A DNA stretch of 64,000 nt from contig JANQFK010000007.1 in the NCBI GenBank assembly GCA_028277885.1, forward strand, positions 1 through 64,000, read 5' to 3'. The notes below the pieces were generated by a model that had not been told where the DNA came from, searched no databases, and was given only the letters and a program-made list of their open reading frames with translations. The translations under genes and the position numbers were made by a program. Positions 28,723-39,021 of the stretch are shown here, in pieces (position 1 is the first letter of the stretch; each line of letters begins with the position of its first letter). Source of the DNA: Myxococcota bacterium (GTDB taxonomy: Bacteria > Myxococcota_A > UBA9160 > UBA6930).

Positions 28723-28751
28723 TTGGTGGGCGAAGCGGCCGCCGCTATAGT
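28723..28751 (+). promoter_or_regulatory. Sigma-70-type promoter of the gsp operon
   Basis: TTGGTG (28723-28728), a 17-base spacer and TATAGT (28746-28751): four of six -35 and five of six -10 matches at the ideal spacing, unusual in DNA this GC-rich. Predicted transcription start is near 28758, giving a leader of about 65 bases before gspC. No second comparable promoter is seen until after gspN. Confidence 0.7.
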
Positions 28752-28822
28752 CTGTCGACTTCGTCTCGGCCTGCGACGCCAATCCCCGCTCCCCCTGGGG
28801 CCATTCGAGGGGCTCCACGCCC

Positions 28823-29704
28823 ATGAGCAGAACCGCGATCTGGCTGGCGAACGGCGTGCTCGTCGTGCTCTGCTGCTTCCTCGTCGCGCGCATCCTCACC
28901 GAGGTGGCCGCGGAGGTGCTGGTTCCGGCACCGGCGGCCGCGAGCGTCGCGCCGCGGGTCGCCGCGGTGAGCGCGAGCTGGGCAGACCGCGAGAAGATCC
29001 TCGAGCGCGATCTCTTCAAGTCGGCCACCAAGTCCGAGTCGCTGCCGCCGCCGCCCGCGGAGGAGGAGGTCTACGCCAAGACCCGGCTCCCGGTGCGGCT
29101 GCTCGCCACCGTGGCGGGACGCCCCGAGCACTCCTGGGCCGCCGTGGAGGACCTCGACTCCCGCGAGGTCCACGTGGTGAAGGTGAGCGACCAGCTCAAG
29201 GGCCGCGCCGAGGTGACCCGCATCGAGCGCCGCCGCATCGTGCTGCGCAACGCCGGGCGCCTCGAGGAGCTGGCGCTGGACGAGGAGCCCCAGGGCAAGC
29301 AGGCCCGGCCGCGCGCCCGCCCCCGACGCACCGCTCGTCGCTCGCCGGCGGGGGTAAATGAACGCATCCAGCGCCTGGCCGAGGACCGCTTCTCGGTCTC
29401 GCGCTCCGACGTCCAGAGCGTCGCCAAGAATCCCGCCGAGCTCTTCTCCCAGGCCCGCATCCTGCCGAAGTACGAGAGCGGGCAGATGGTCGGGGTCCAG
29501 CTCAACGCGATCAAGGCGGGGAGCCTCTTCGAGCAGATCGGGATCCAGAACGGCGACATCATCAAGGACCTGAACGGGATCGAGATCACGAACCAGCAGG
29601 ACAGCGCGAACGTACTGCGGGAGCTGACCGAGGCTTCCGAGTTCAACGTCACGGTGCAGGGGTCGGACGGATCGACGCGCACCCTCACCTACGAGACGCG
29701 CTGA
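28823..29704 (+). CDS. gspC: Type II secretion protein GspC
   Basis: 293 residues. Short cytoplasmic N terminus, one transmembrane helix (LANGVLVVLCCFLVARIL), a periplasmic homology region (RDLFKSATKS; RLPVRLLATVAGRPEHSWAA; VSDQLKGRAEVTRIERRRIV), a basic Arg/Pro linker and a C-terminal PDZ domain (GVQLNAIKAGSLFEQIGIQN, GDIIKDLNGIEI). GspC links the inner-membrane platform to the secretin and helps select substrates. GAGGGG lies ten bases before the ATG. First gene of the operon, directly downstream of the predicted promoter. Confidence 0.92.
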   Translation: MSRTAIWLANGVLVVLCCFLVARILTEVAAEVLVPAPAAASVAPRVAAVSASWADREKILERDLFKSATKSESLPPPPAEEEVYAKTRLPVRLLATVAGRPEHSWAAVEDLDSREVHVVKVSDQLKGRAEVTRIERRRIVLRNAGRLEELALDEEPQGKQARPRARPRRTARRSPAGVNERIQRLAEDRFSVSRSDVQSVAKNPAELFSQARILPKYESGQMVGVQLNAIKAGSLFEQIGIQNGDIIKDLNGIEITNQQDSANVLRELTEASEFNVTVQGSDGSTRTLTYETR

Positions 29705-29722
29705 CGGAGCCAGGCGGGGGCC

Positions 29723-32271
29723 ATGAGCACAGGCGAGGCAGACGAGGCGGCGCAGGAGCGCCGCGGCACCGCGGGCCGGGGAGCCCGGCTCGGGGCGGCA
29801 TTGGGGGCCGCGCTCTGGGGAGCGGCGCTCCTGGGGCTGCCCCTGGCGGCGGCGGCCCAGATCACCCCCAACCAGCGCCAGGAGATCGTCGCCGAGGAGG
29901 GCGAGGTCCAGCTCGACTTCAACGACGTCGAGCTCTCGGTGGTGATCGACACCATCGCCCGGCTGACGGGCAAGAACTTCATCTACGACGACCGGGTCCG
30001 CGGGCGCGTGACCATCGTCTCGCCCAGCAAGATCTCCGTGGAGCAGGCCTACGCGGTCTTCGAGTCCGTGCTCCAGGTGAAGGGCTTCACCACGGTGACC
30101 ACGCCCGGCGGCGTCATCAAGGTGATCCCGATCCGCGAGGCCAAGGAGAGCAACATCGAGACCGTGCGAGGCCGCCGCACCACGCCGGACTCGGACCGCT
30201 TCATCACCCGCCTGATCCCCCTGCGCTACATCGACGCCGAGGCCATCAGCAACACGCTGAAGCCCCTGGTCTCGAAGGACGCCTCGCTGGTCGCCTACGC
30301 GCCCACCAACACGGTGATCCTCACGGACTCGGCCTCGAACATCCGGCGCCTGCTGGCGATCCTCGACTCGATCGACGTCGAGACCTACAAGGAGGAGCTG
30401 GCGGTCATCAAGATCCGCCACGCCGACGCCAGCACCCTGGCCCAGCAGCTCTCGGAGATCTTCGGCGCCGAGGTCACCGGCGCGACGCCGGCGGCGGCGC
30501 GGCGCACCCGGGCGCGGCGCGCCGGCCAGCCCCAGCCCACGATCCCGACGGCGACGTCGGGCGCCCTCGGCGGAGCGGTGCGCATCCTCACCGACGAGCG
30601 CAGCAACTCCCTCATCGTGCTGGCCTCGCGCCAGCGCCTGGCCGACATCCGGGACGTGGTCGCGAAGCTCGACCTGCCCGTGAGCGGCTTCGGGCGCATC
30701 CACGTCTACTACCTGAAGCACGCCGACGCCGAGGAGCTCGCCAACACCCTGAACTCCCTGGTCTCGGGGCAGCCCTCCACGCCTGCGGGCGGCCCCCAGG
30801 GCGCCAGCCCCCAGGCCCTGCGCGCGGCGATCTCCGAGCTCTCCGAGGGCGTCACCGTCACCGCCGACCCGCCCACCAACAGCCTGGTGATCCAGGCCAG
30901 CAAGGAGGGCTACGACACCCTTTCCCAGGTGATCGAGCAGCTCGACATCCAGCGCCCCCAGGTGCTCGTCGAGGCGCTCATCATGGAGGTGCTCGTCACC
31001 GACAACGAGGCTCTGGGCTTCACGGGCCTGGTGGAGATCCTGGACGGCGACGACAACGTCATCACCATCGGCTCCCAGACCGACGGCTCCATCTCCCCGC
31101 CGGCCACGGCGGGGACCCCGGTGCTGTTCGGCGCCGATCCGCTCTCCACCTTCTTCGGCAACATCGCGGCCGACGCCGGTACGACCGCCATCTCGGCCAT
31201 CATCGAGGCCGCCGCCTCGGACGCGCGCACCAACATCGTCTCCGCGCCCCACATCCTCACCAGCGACAACGAGGAGGCGGAGATCAAGATCGGCGACAAC
31301 ATCCCCATCATCACCAGCCGCGTGGAGTCCGCGGGCACCGACCCCGACGCCGTGAACCAGGCCAGCTCGGTGAACGTGGAACGCCAGGACATCGGCGTGA
31401 CGCTCCGGGTGACGCCCCAGATCAGCGAGGGCGACACGGTGCGGCTGCAGATCTTCCAGGAGATCAGCGGCATCAACAGCACCCTGACCGGCGCCGAGGG
31501 CGTCGGCAACCCGGAGGACGTGGGCGTCGCCCTCACCAACCGCAAGGTCGAGAACACCGTGGTCGTGAACGACGGCGAGACCGTCGTGGTGGGCGGGCTG
31601 CTGAGCGACGACTACGAGGACAACATCACCAAGGTGCCCTTCCTGGGCGACATCCCCTGGCTCGGCTGGTTCTTCAAGAGCACCAGCCGGAACCTGGTGA
31701 AGACCAACCTGCTGGTGTTCCTGACCCCGAACATCATTCGCTCCACCGACGACCTCGAGGAGGACACGATCCGCAAGCGCGAGGAGTTCTGGGACCGCTC
31801 CCAGGAGTCCCTCCAGCTGTCGGAGCAGGAGCGCGAGGAGGCCCGGGAGCGCCGGGCGAAGGCCCAGGCGGCGGGCGTCCCGGTGACCGCCTACGCGGGC
31901 AGCAACCCGGTGCGCGGCCGCCTGCTGGCCCACTCCGAGCGCTACCCGGTGGAGCGCATGCTCGAGATCGAGCGCGAGCAGGAGGCCCGGCAGACGCGGG
32001 ACGAGGAGGCCCGGCTCGATGCCGAGGGGGAGCCCCGCTACGGCGTGCTCGCCGCGGTGTTCCGCGACGAGGCCGCCGCGGCCGAGCTACTCACCGAGCT
32101 GGTCGACGCGGGCTACGACGGCACCCTGGTCTCGGGCGAGACCCAGGGCACGGTGACCCTCGAGCTGCGCCTCGGCCCCTACGAGAACCTCGAGCAGGCC
32201 GAGGCCGTGGCGGCGACGGTGCGCCAGTCCTTCGGCCTGGCGCCGACGGTGTACGTGGAGCGCGAGGAGGA

Positions 32272-32275
<4 letters not shown>
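29723..32275 (+). CDS. gspD: Type II secretion secretin GspD with SPOR-like C-terminal extension
   Basis: 850 residues. Signal peptide (hydrophobic AALWGAALLGLPLAAAAQ); N0 domain (DVELSVVIDTIARLTGKNFI), N1-N3 repeats (LIPLRYIDAEAISNTLKPLV; LAVIKIRHADASTLAQQLSE; YYLKHADAEELANTLNSLVS) and the secretin barrel (RPQVLVEALIMEVLV, IVSAPHILTSDNEEAEIKIG, VVVNDGETVVVGGLLSDD, NLLVFLTPNII). After the barrel there is a helical linker (EEARERRAKAQA) and about 80 residues with the SPOR pattern (YGVLAAVFRDEAAAAELLTE ... VTLELRLGPYENLEQAEAVA). SPOR domains bind denuded peptidoglycan; one at the tail of a secretin is unusual and might anchor or place the channel. The S-domain position is replaced by this extension. 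Confidence 0.93.
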
Positions 32276-34032
<1,757 letters not shown>

Positions 34033-34046
34033 CCCAGGGGGTTTCC

Positions 34047-35270
34047 GTGCCCGTCTACGCCTACAAGGGCGTCGATAGCACCGGCAAGTCCACGAAGGGC
34101 TTCGTGGACGCCGAGAGCCTGCGCACCGCGCGGGCCAAGCTGCGCCGCGAGGGCGTCTACCTGACCGACGTGTCGGAGACCGCCGCCGCGCCGGCCGCTG
34201 CGCAGTCGGGCAGCCGCCGCGTCTCGTTCTCCTTCCGCCGCGTCTCGGGCATGGACCTCGCCATGTCGACGCGGCAGCTCTCGACCCTGATCGGCGCGGG
34301 CATCCCCCTCGTGGAGGCCCTCGGGGCGCTGACCGAGCAGGTGGAGAGCACGCGCCTGAAGGGCATCTACGGCCGGGTGCGGGACCGGGTCAACGAGGGC
34401 GCGTCCCTCGCCGACGCGCTGGCCTCGGCCGGGAGCTTCAGCGACCTCTACGTCAGCATGGTGCGGGCCGGCGAGACCGGCGGCGCCCTCGAGACGGTGC
34501 TGGCGCGGCTGGCCGACTACCTCGAGGGCCAGGTCCGGCTCAAGAACAAGGTCCTCACCATCGTCACCTACCCGCTGATGATGCTCGCCTTCGCGCTGTG
34601 CGTGGTGGCGGCCCTGGTGACCTTCGTGCTGCCCCAGATCACCCAGCTCCTCGAGAGCCTGAACCAGCCCCTGCCCTTCTACACCCGCGCCATCATCGGC
34701 AGCTCGGAGTTCGCCCGGAAGTTCTGGTGGGCCATCGCCGGGGTCGCCGTGCTGGGCGGGGTCGGCTTCCAGAGCCTGCTGCGCACCGAGGCCGGGCGCG
34801 CGCGCTGGGACGCCTTCAAGCTGCGCATGCCCTACGTCGGCCGGGTGTCCCGCCAGCTGGCCATCTCGCGCTTCTCCCGTACCCTCTCGACCCTGCTCTC
34901 CGGCGGCATCGCCATCACCAAGGCTCTCGACATCTCCAAGTTCGTGGCCAACAACGCGGTGATCGGCGAGGCCGTGGAGCGGGCCCGGGAGAGCCTCACC
35001 GAGGGCTCCTCCCTGGCCGCGCCCCTCCGGGCGAGCCGGGAGTTCCCGCCGCTGGTGATCCACATGGTGGACGTGGGAGAGCGCAGCGGCGAGCTCGAGC
35101 CGATGCTCGCCAAAGTGGCGGACACCTACGACGAGCAGGTGGAGAACACCGTGACGCGGCTGACCGCACTCCTCGAGCCGATCCTGATCGTGGTGATGGT
35201 CGGCGTGGTGCTGGCCATCGTGCTCGCGGTGCTCGGCCCCCTCCTCCAGATCACGAGGTCGATCCAATGA
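34047..35270 (+). CDS. gspF: Type II secretion inner-membrane platform protein GspF
   Basis: 407 residues. The N-terminal YAYKGVDSTGKSTKGFVDAE is typical of GspF/PilC. Two T2SSF repeats each have a cytoplasmic helical bundle (LSTLIGAGIPLVEALGALTE; LSTLLSGGIAITKALDIS) and a membrane segment (VLTIVTYPLMMLAFALCVVA; PILIVVMVGVVLAIVLAVLG). GspF contacts GspE and GspL and extends the pseudopilus. The start is a GTG, 14 bases after gspE, with AGGGGG upstream. Its stop overlaps the gspG ATG. Confidence 0.95.
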   Translation: MPVYAYKGVDSTGKSTKGFVDAESLRTARAKLRREGVYLTDVSETAAAPAAAQSGSRRVSFSFRRVSGMDLAMSTRQLSTLIGAGIPLVEALGALTEQVESTRLKGIYGRVRDRVNEGASLADALASAGSFSDLYVSMVRAGETGGALETVLARLADYLEGQVRLKNKVLTIVTYPLMMLAFALCVVAALVTFVLPQITQLLESLNQPLPFYTRAIIGSSEFARKFWWAIAGVAVLGGVGFQSLLRTEAGRARWDAFKLRMPYVGRVSRQLAISRFSRTLSTLLSGGIAITKALDISKFVANNAVIGEAVERARESLTEGSSLAAPLRASREFPPLVIHMVDVGERSGELEPMLAKVADTYDEQVENTVTRLTALLEPILIVVMVGVVLAIVLAVLGPLLQITRSIQ

Positions 35271-35722
35271 ACGTACGGAAGCAGGGATTCACCCTGATCG
35301 AGATCATGGCCGTGGTGCTCATCATGGGGCTGCTGGCGGGGATCGTCGGCACCTTCGTGGTGGGACAGATCAACCAGGCCCGGGTGGCGACCGCCAAGGC
35401 CCAGATCAAGCAGATCGAGTCGGCGCTCACCTTCTACCAGATGGACAACGGCCGCTTCCCGACCGAGGAGCAGGGCCTCGAAGCCCTGGTGCGACCGCCC
35501 ACGGCCGGTCCCGAGCCGCGCAACTACCGCCCCGGCGGCTACATCCAGGGCGGCGCGGTGCCCAAGGACCCGTGGGACAACGTCTTCAACTACCGCTTCC
35601 CCGGCGAGGTGAACCAGCACTCCTTCGACGTGTGGAGCCTGGGGGCCGACGGGGCCCCGGGCGGCGACGAGGCCGACGCCGACTTCGGGAACTGGGCGGA
35701 GAACGGCGAAGGGACGGGATGA
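35267..35722 (+). CDS. gspG: Major pseudopilin GspG
   Basis: 151 residues. Class III prepilin signal MNVRKQGFTLIEIMAVVLIM, cleaved after Gly by the prepilin peptidase, with Glu5 of the mature protein present. The C-terminal segment DVWSLGADGAPGGDEADADF carries the aspartates that bind calcium in GspG proteins. GspG builds the pseudopilus. The ATG overlaps the gspF stop by ATGA. No prepilin peptidase gene (gspO/pilD) is in the window. Confidence 0.96.
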   Translation: MNVRKQGFTLIEIMAVVLIMGLLAGIVGTFVVGQINQARVATAKAQIKQIESALTFYQMDNGRFPTEEQGLEALVRPPTAGPEPRNYRPGGYIQGGAVPKDPWDNVFNYRFPGEVNQHSFDVWSLGADGAPGGDEADADFGNWAENGEGTG

Positions 35723-36336
35723 CCCGCGACCGGCGCCGCGCGAAGGCGGGCCGGCGCGCGGCCGCCTTCACGCTGATCGAGCTGATGGCGGTGCTCCTCA
35801 TCCTGGGGCTGCTGGCCGCCATCGCGCTCCCGAACTTCGGGCTGCGCGCCGCGCGGGTCCTCGAGGGGGAGTCCCGCAAGCTGGCCACCAGCCTGGAGTT
35901 CGTCCGCCAGCGCGCCGTCATGACCGGCGTGCCCCACCGCATGACCTTCGACCTCGAGCGCATGGCCTACTGGACCGAGTGGTACGTCTCCGAGAGCCAG
36001 GCGTCGGGCGAGGAGGAGCCCCCGTTCCCGCTGGGGCCCGAGGAGATCCGCCCCGACACGCCCATCGACCTGAGCCCGCCGCGCAACGAAGAGCCCGCCT
36101 GGCGGCGTCTGCTCGGGACGGCCGGCAACGTCGAGCGCCTCGACGAGCTGGTCTTCATCGACGGCATCGAGACCGCCGGCGGCTACGTGGACCGCGGTGA
36201 GCTCGAGCTGCTGTTCGAGCGCGACGGCACCACGGACCCCACCTGGATCGTGATATCCGACGACGGCGGCAACTCCATCACCCTCGCCGTCGCCCCCCTC
36301 GCCGACACCGTCCGCTTCGAGTACGGCAACCTGTGA
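35719..36336 (+). CDS. gspH: Minor pseudopilin GspH
   Basis: 205 residues. Prepilin motif AAAFTLIELMAVLLILGLLA after a basic leader, and a beta-rich C-terminal domain (FVRQRAVMTGVPHRMTFDLE, GELELLFERDGTTDPTWIVI). GspH bridges the GspG shaft and the GspI-J-K tip. The ATG overlaps the gspG stop by ATGA. Its own stop (TGATG) is followed by a segment carrying a REP-like repeat before the prepilin motif of gspI. Confidence 0.9.
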   Translation: MTRDRRRAKAGRRAAAFTLIELMAVLLILGLLAAIALPNFGLRAARVLEGESRKLATSLEFVRQRAVMTGVPHRMTFDLERMAYWTEWYVSESQASGEEEPPFPLGPEEIRPDTPIDLSPPRNEEPAWRRLLGTAGNVERLDELVFIDGIETAGGYVDRGELELLFERDGTTDPTWIVISDDGGNSITLAVAPLADTVRFEYGNL

Positions 36337-36434
36337 TGCATCGGGACCGTCACGCTTCACGACGCGCCCCCCGGGCGCCCCTCACCCCGCACCGAGACGC
36401 CCGCGCCGCCACGCCGCCCCTTCCCCCCAGGCCC

Positions 36435-36496
36435 GCAACGCGCGCCGGGCAGAGCCCGGCAGGCGGCGCAGCGCGCCGCAGGCGCGCGAAGTCCAG
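36435..36496 (-). repeat. REP-like structured repeat, copy C (in front of gspI)
   Basis: Read on the minus strand: TCTGGACTTCGC, a 7-bp stem (GCGCGCC/GGCGCGC), the box GCTGCGC, a second 7-bp stem (GCCGGGC/GCCCGGC) and GCGTTGC. The boxes and their order match copies A, B and D. The unit ends two bases before the gspI ATG. Both it and the rest of the gspH-gspI gap keep the gspI reading frame open. Confidence 0.65.
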
Positions 36497-36497
36497 A

Positions 36498-37040
36498 ATG
36501 ACGGGCTTCTCGCTGCTCGAGGTGCTCGCGGCCGTCGCCGTGATGGGCATCCTGTACACGATCCTCGCGAGCCTCCACATGGACGGCATGCGCCACGAGG
36601 GCGATGCCGACCGCCGGCTGCGCCATTCGCTGGTCGCGGACCGCACCCTGGCCGAGCTCGAGCACGCCTTCCTGACGGGCTCCGCTCCGCCGGTGGGAAC
36701 CCAGGAGACCGACGAGGGGGACTACACCCTGCGGGTGGACGTCCGCCCCCTCGACCTCTCGCTCTTCGCCGCCGGCCTGCTCGAGGTCGACGAGGACGGC
36801 GAAGCCCCGCCCGCCCTGCTCACGGCCCCGCGCGCCGGCGCTCCGCCGCTGGTCGAGGTGGAGGTCGTGGTGACCTGGGTGGAGGGCGCCTACGAGCGGG
36901 AGATCCGCCGCCTCACCTACGGCTTCGACGCCACCGCCGCGGCCCCGATCCTCGAGACCCTGCCCACGGCAGGCGGCGGCAGCGACACGCAGGCGGACGA
37001 CGACGGCGGCGGCGGAGACGAGGAGGACCGGGACTCGTGA
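36498..37040 (+). CDS. gspI: Minor pseudopilin GspI
   Basis: 180 residues from the ATG at 36498. The prepilin motif MTGFSLLEVLAAVAVMGILY is immediate, and the mature domain includes GTQETDEGDYTLRVDVRPLD and VEVVVTWVEGAYEREIRRLT. The C terminus is a very acidic Gly/Asp tail (QADDDGGGGDEEDRDS). GspI nucleates the tip complex with GspJ and GspK. The frame is open back to an ATG at 36336 that touches the gspH stop (TGATG), which would add a 54-residue Arg/Pro/Ala leader encoded by the repeat-bearing segment. I prefer the short form because prepilin leaders are short, but the ATG at 36498 has no clear ribosome-binding site. Confidence 0.85.
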   Translation: MTGFSLLEVLAAVAVMGILYTILASLHMDGMRHEGDADRRLRHSLVADRTLAELEHAFLTGSAPPVGTQETDEGDYTLRVDVRPLDLSLFAAGLLEVDEDGEAPPALLTAPRAGAPPLVEVEVVVTWVEGAYEREIRRLTYGFDATAAAPILETLPTAGGGSDTQADDDGGGGDEEDRDS

Positions 37041-38002
37041 GCGGAGCGCGGCGACGCCGGCAGTCCGGACTCAGCCTGATCGAGCTGATGGGCGTGATGC
37101 TCATCCTCGGCCTCGTGGGCGGCATCGCGGTGAACTTCTTCATCGACCTGACCCAGGCCAGCGAGGCCGCGACGGCCCGCACCCGCGAGGGACGTCGCGC
37201 CGCCGCGATCCTCGACCGGGTGGCGCGCGACCTCCAGAGCGCCGTGCTGGTGACGAAGCCCGAGGAGCGCGACCCCCTCGAGCACCCCTGGCTGTTCCTG
37301 GCGGAGTCCGGCACCGGCCCGGGCGGGGCCGAGCGCCTGCTGTTCGTGAGCCGCGGCCGCATCGCCCGGGCGAGCGCGACCCACGAGTCGGACCTCGAGC
37401 GGGTCGCCTACTTCCTGGCGACCGCCGAGGATGGCACCACGGACCTGATGCGCTGGTCGTCCCCCCGGCTCCCCGAAGGGCTCGAGCGCGACTTCCCCCG
37501 TCCCGACTCCGAGGGCGCCGTGGTGCTCGCCAACGACGTGGCGGCCTTCGGGGTGCGTCTGATGGGCGACGGCGGGGAGTGGACCTCGGACTGGGACTCC
37601 TCCACCGTCGCGCTCTCCAGCCAGCTCCCGCTCTCCGCCGAGATCAGCGTCGCCGTGTACACCGAGGAGCTCGCCGAGCGCGAGCAGCGCGAGGACTTCG
37701 GCGAGGCCGAGGAGCCTCCGCTCTGGGCGCGGCGCGTGGACCTGCCCGTGCGCCCCCTCGACCTCGCCGCGCTGCTCTCCGGCGAGGAGGGAGCCGGCTC
37801 GGCGGATGGCGACGAGGACGAGGAAGGAGACGGGGACGGAGAGGAGGACGGCGACGCCGGCGGGGGTGGACCCAAGACCGTGGCCCAGTGCCTCTCGATC
37901 CTGGGGCTCTCGATCGAGCTTCCGGCCAACGTGAATCCGAACGACCCCGTGACCAACTGGGTGCACCTGGTCCAGGGCTACAACCTGGACGCGTGCCTAT
38001 GA
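37037..38002 (+). CDS. gspJ: Minor pseudopilin GspJ
   Basis: 321 residues, somewhat long for the family. Prepilin motif RQSGLSLIELMGVMLILGLV after a basic leader; then AAAILDRVARDLQSAVLV and a beta-domain with VAYFLATAEDGTTDLMRWSS. A highly acidic low-complexity insert (GDEDEEGDGDGEEDGD, about residues 257-272) precedes a short C-terminal segment with one Cys near each end (VAQCLSIL; YNLDACL). The GTG start overlaps the gspI stop by GTGA. It is part of the pseudopilus tip. Confidence 0.88.
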   Translation: MSGARRRRQSGLSLIELMGVMLILGLVGGIAVNFFIDLTQASEAATARTREGRRAAAILDRVARDLQSAVLVTKPEERDPLEHPWLFLAESGTGPGGAERLLFVSRGRIARASATHESDLERVAYFLATAEDGTTDLMRWSSPRLPEGLERDFPRPDSEGAVVLANDVAAFGVRLMGDGGEWTSDWDSSTVALSSQLPLSAEISVAVYTEELAEREQREDFGEAEEPPLWARRVDLPVRPLDLAALLSGEEGAGSADGDEDEEGDGDGEEDGDAGGGGPKTVAQCLSILGLSIELPANVNPNDPVTNWVHLVQGYNLDACL

Positions 38003-39009
38003 GGCGCCAGCGCGGCTTCGTCCTGGTGGTGGTGCTGTTCTTCGCGATGCTGCTGTTCGCGAGCACCACCACCTTCCTCGCCCGGGCCACCGTGGACTCC
38101 CGCATCGCCCGCAACCGCGACCAGTCCGCCCGGGCCGAGGCCCTGGCCCGGGGCGGCGTGCGCCTCGCCGTGGCGGTGCTGCTCCAGGACCTGGTGCAGC
38201 AGAACGAGCTGGGCCTGCCGGCCCTCGAGACCTCCCAGGACCTGTGGGCGCAGGTGTCGGGGGTGGAGCTGCCGGTGCCCGACGGGGGCATCCTGCGGGT
38301 CCGGATCGAGGACATGGGCTCCCGCCTCAACCTGAACGCCCTGTTCGGGGAGGGGACGGACGACGACGAGCGCGTGGCCTTCCTCACCGCCTTCCTGGAG
38401 AAAGTCATCGAGGAGATGCCCGGGAGGCCCGAAGAGAAGCTGTACGAGCCGGACGATCTCGCCCGGAGCCTGATCGACTGGGTCGACGAGGACGAGGACA
38501 GCTTGCGCGGCGGCTACGAGGACGACTACTACCAGGAGCAGGACCCGCCCTACCGGGCCGCCAACCGGCCGCTGCTCTCGGTGGACGAGATCGCCCTGGT
38601 GGAGGGCTTCGACGAGCCCGTGGTGGAGGCCCTGCGCCCCTACCTGACCGTGTTCCCCTACGTGGACGGCGGGGGCATCAACCCCAACACCGCGCCTCCC
38701 TGGCTGCTCGCCTCGCTCTTCGTGGGCACGGCCGGTGACCGGCGCCTCGCCGGCGAGGACCAGGTGCGTGCCGTGCTGCGCGCCCGGGAGCGCGGCGAGC
38801 TGCTCTGCCCGGGCGAGCTCAACGCCCCGGGCTGCACCAACTACGAGCCCATCGTCGAGGGCAAGATCTATCCGGAGCCCGCCTGGGAGAGCAGCGTCTT
38901 CCAGGTGGTCGCCGAGGCGCGCTACGGCGAGATCCGCCGCAGCGTGGAGGCCGTGGTCGATCGCAGCGAGCCGAGCCAGCCCCGCTTCCTGGCCTGGCGC
39001 GTCCGCTAA
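37999..39009 (+). CDS. gspK: Minor pseudopilin GspK
   Basis: 336 residues. N-terminal RRQRGFVLVVVLFFAMLLFA is a prepilin-like signal; GspK characteristically lacks Glu5, and here V is at that position. The SAM-like alpha-domain insertion contains LIDWVDEDEDSLRGGYEDDYYQ, with acidic residues typical of its calcium site, and NRPLLSVDEIALVEGFDEPV. GINPNTAPPWLLASL closes the family pattern. It caps the pseudopilus tip. The ATG overlaps the gspJ stop by ATGA. Confidence 0.93.
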   Translation: MRRQRGFVLVVVLFFAMLLFASTTTFLARATVDSRIARNRDQSARAEALARGGVRLAVAVLLQDLVQQNELGLPALETSQDLWAQVSGVELPVPDGGILRVRIEDMGSRLNLNALFGEGTDDDERVAFLTAFLEKVIEEMPGRPEEKLYEPDDLARSLIDWVDEDEDSLRGGYEDDYYQEQDPPYRAANRPLLSVDEIALVEGFDEPVVEALRPYLTVFPYVDGGGINPNTAPPWLLASLFVGTAGDRRLAGEDQVRAVLRARERGELLCPGELNAPGCTNYEPIVEGKIYPEPAWESSVFQVVAEARYGEIRRSVEAVVDRSEPSQPRFLAWRVR

Positions 39010-39021
39010 GGTCCTGCGCCC

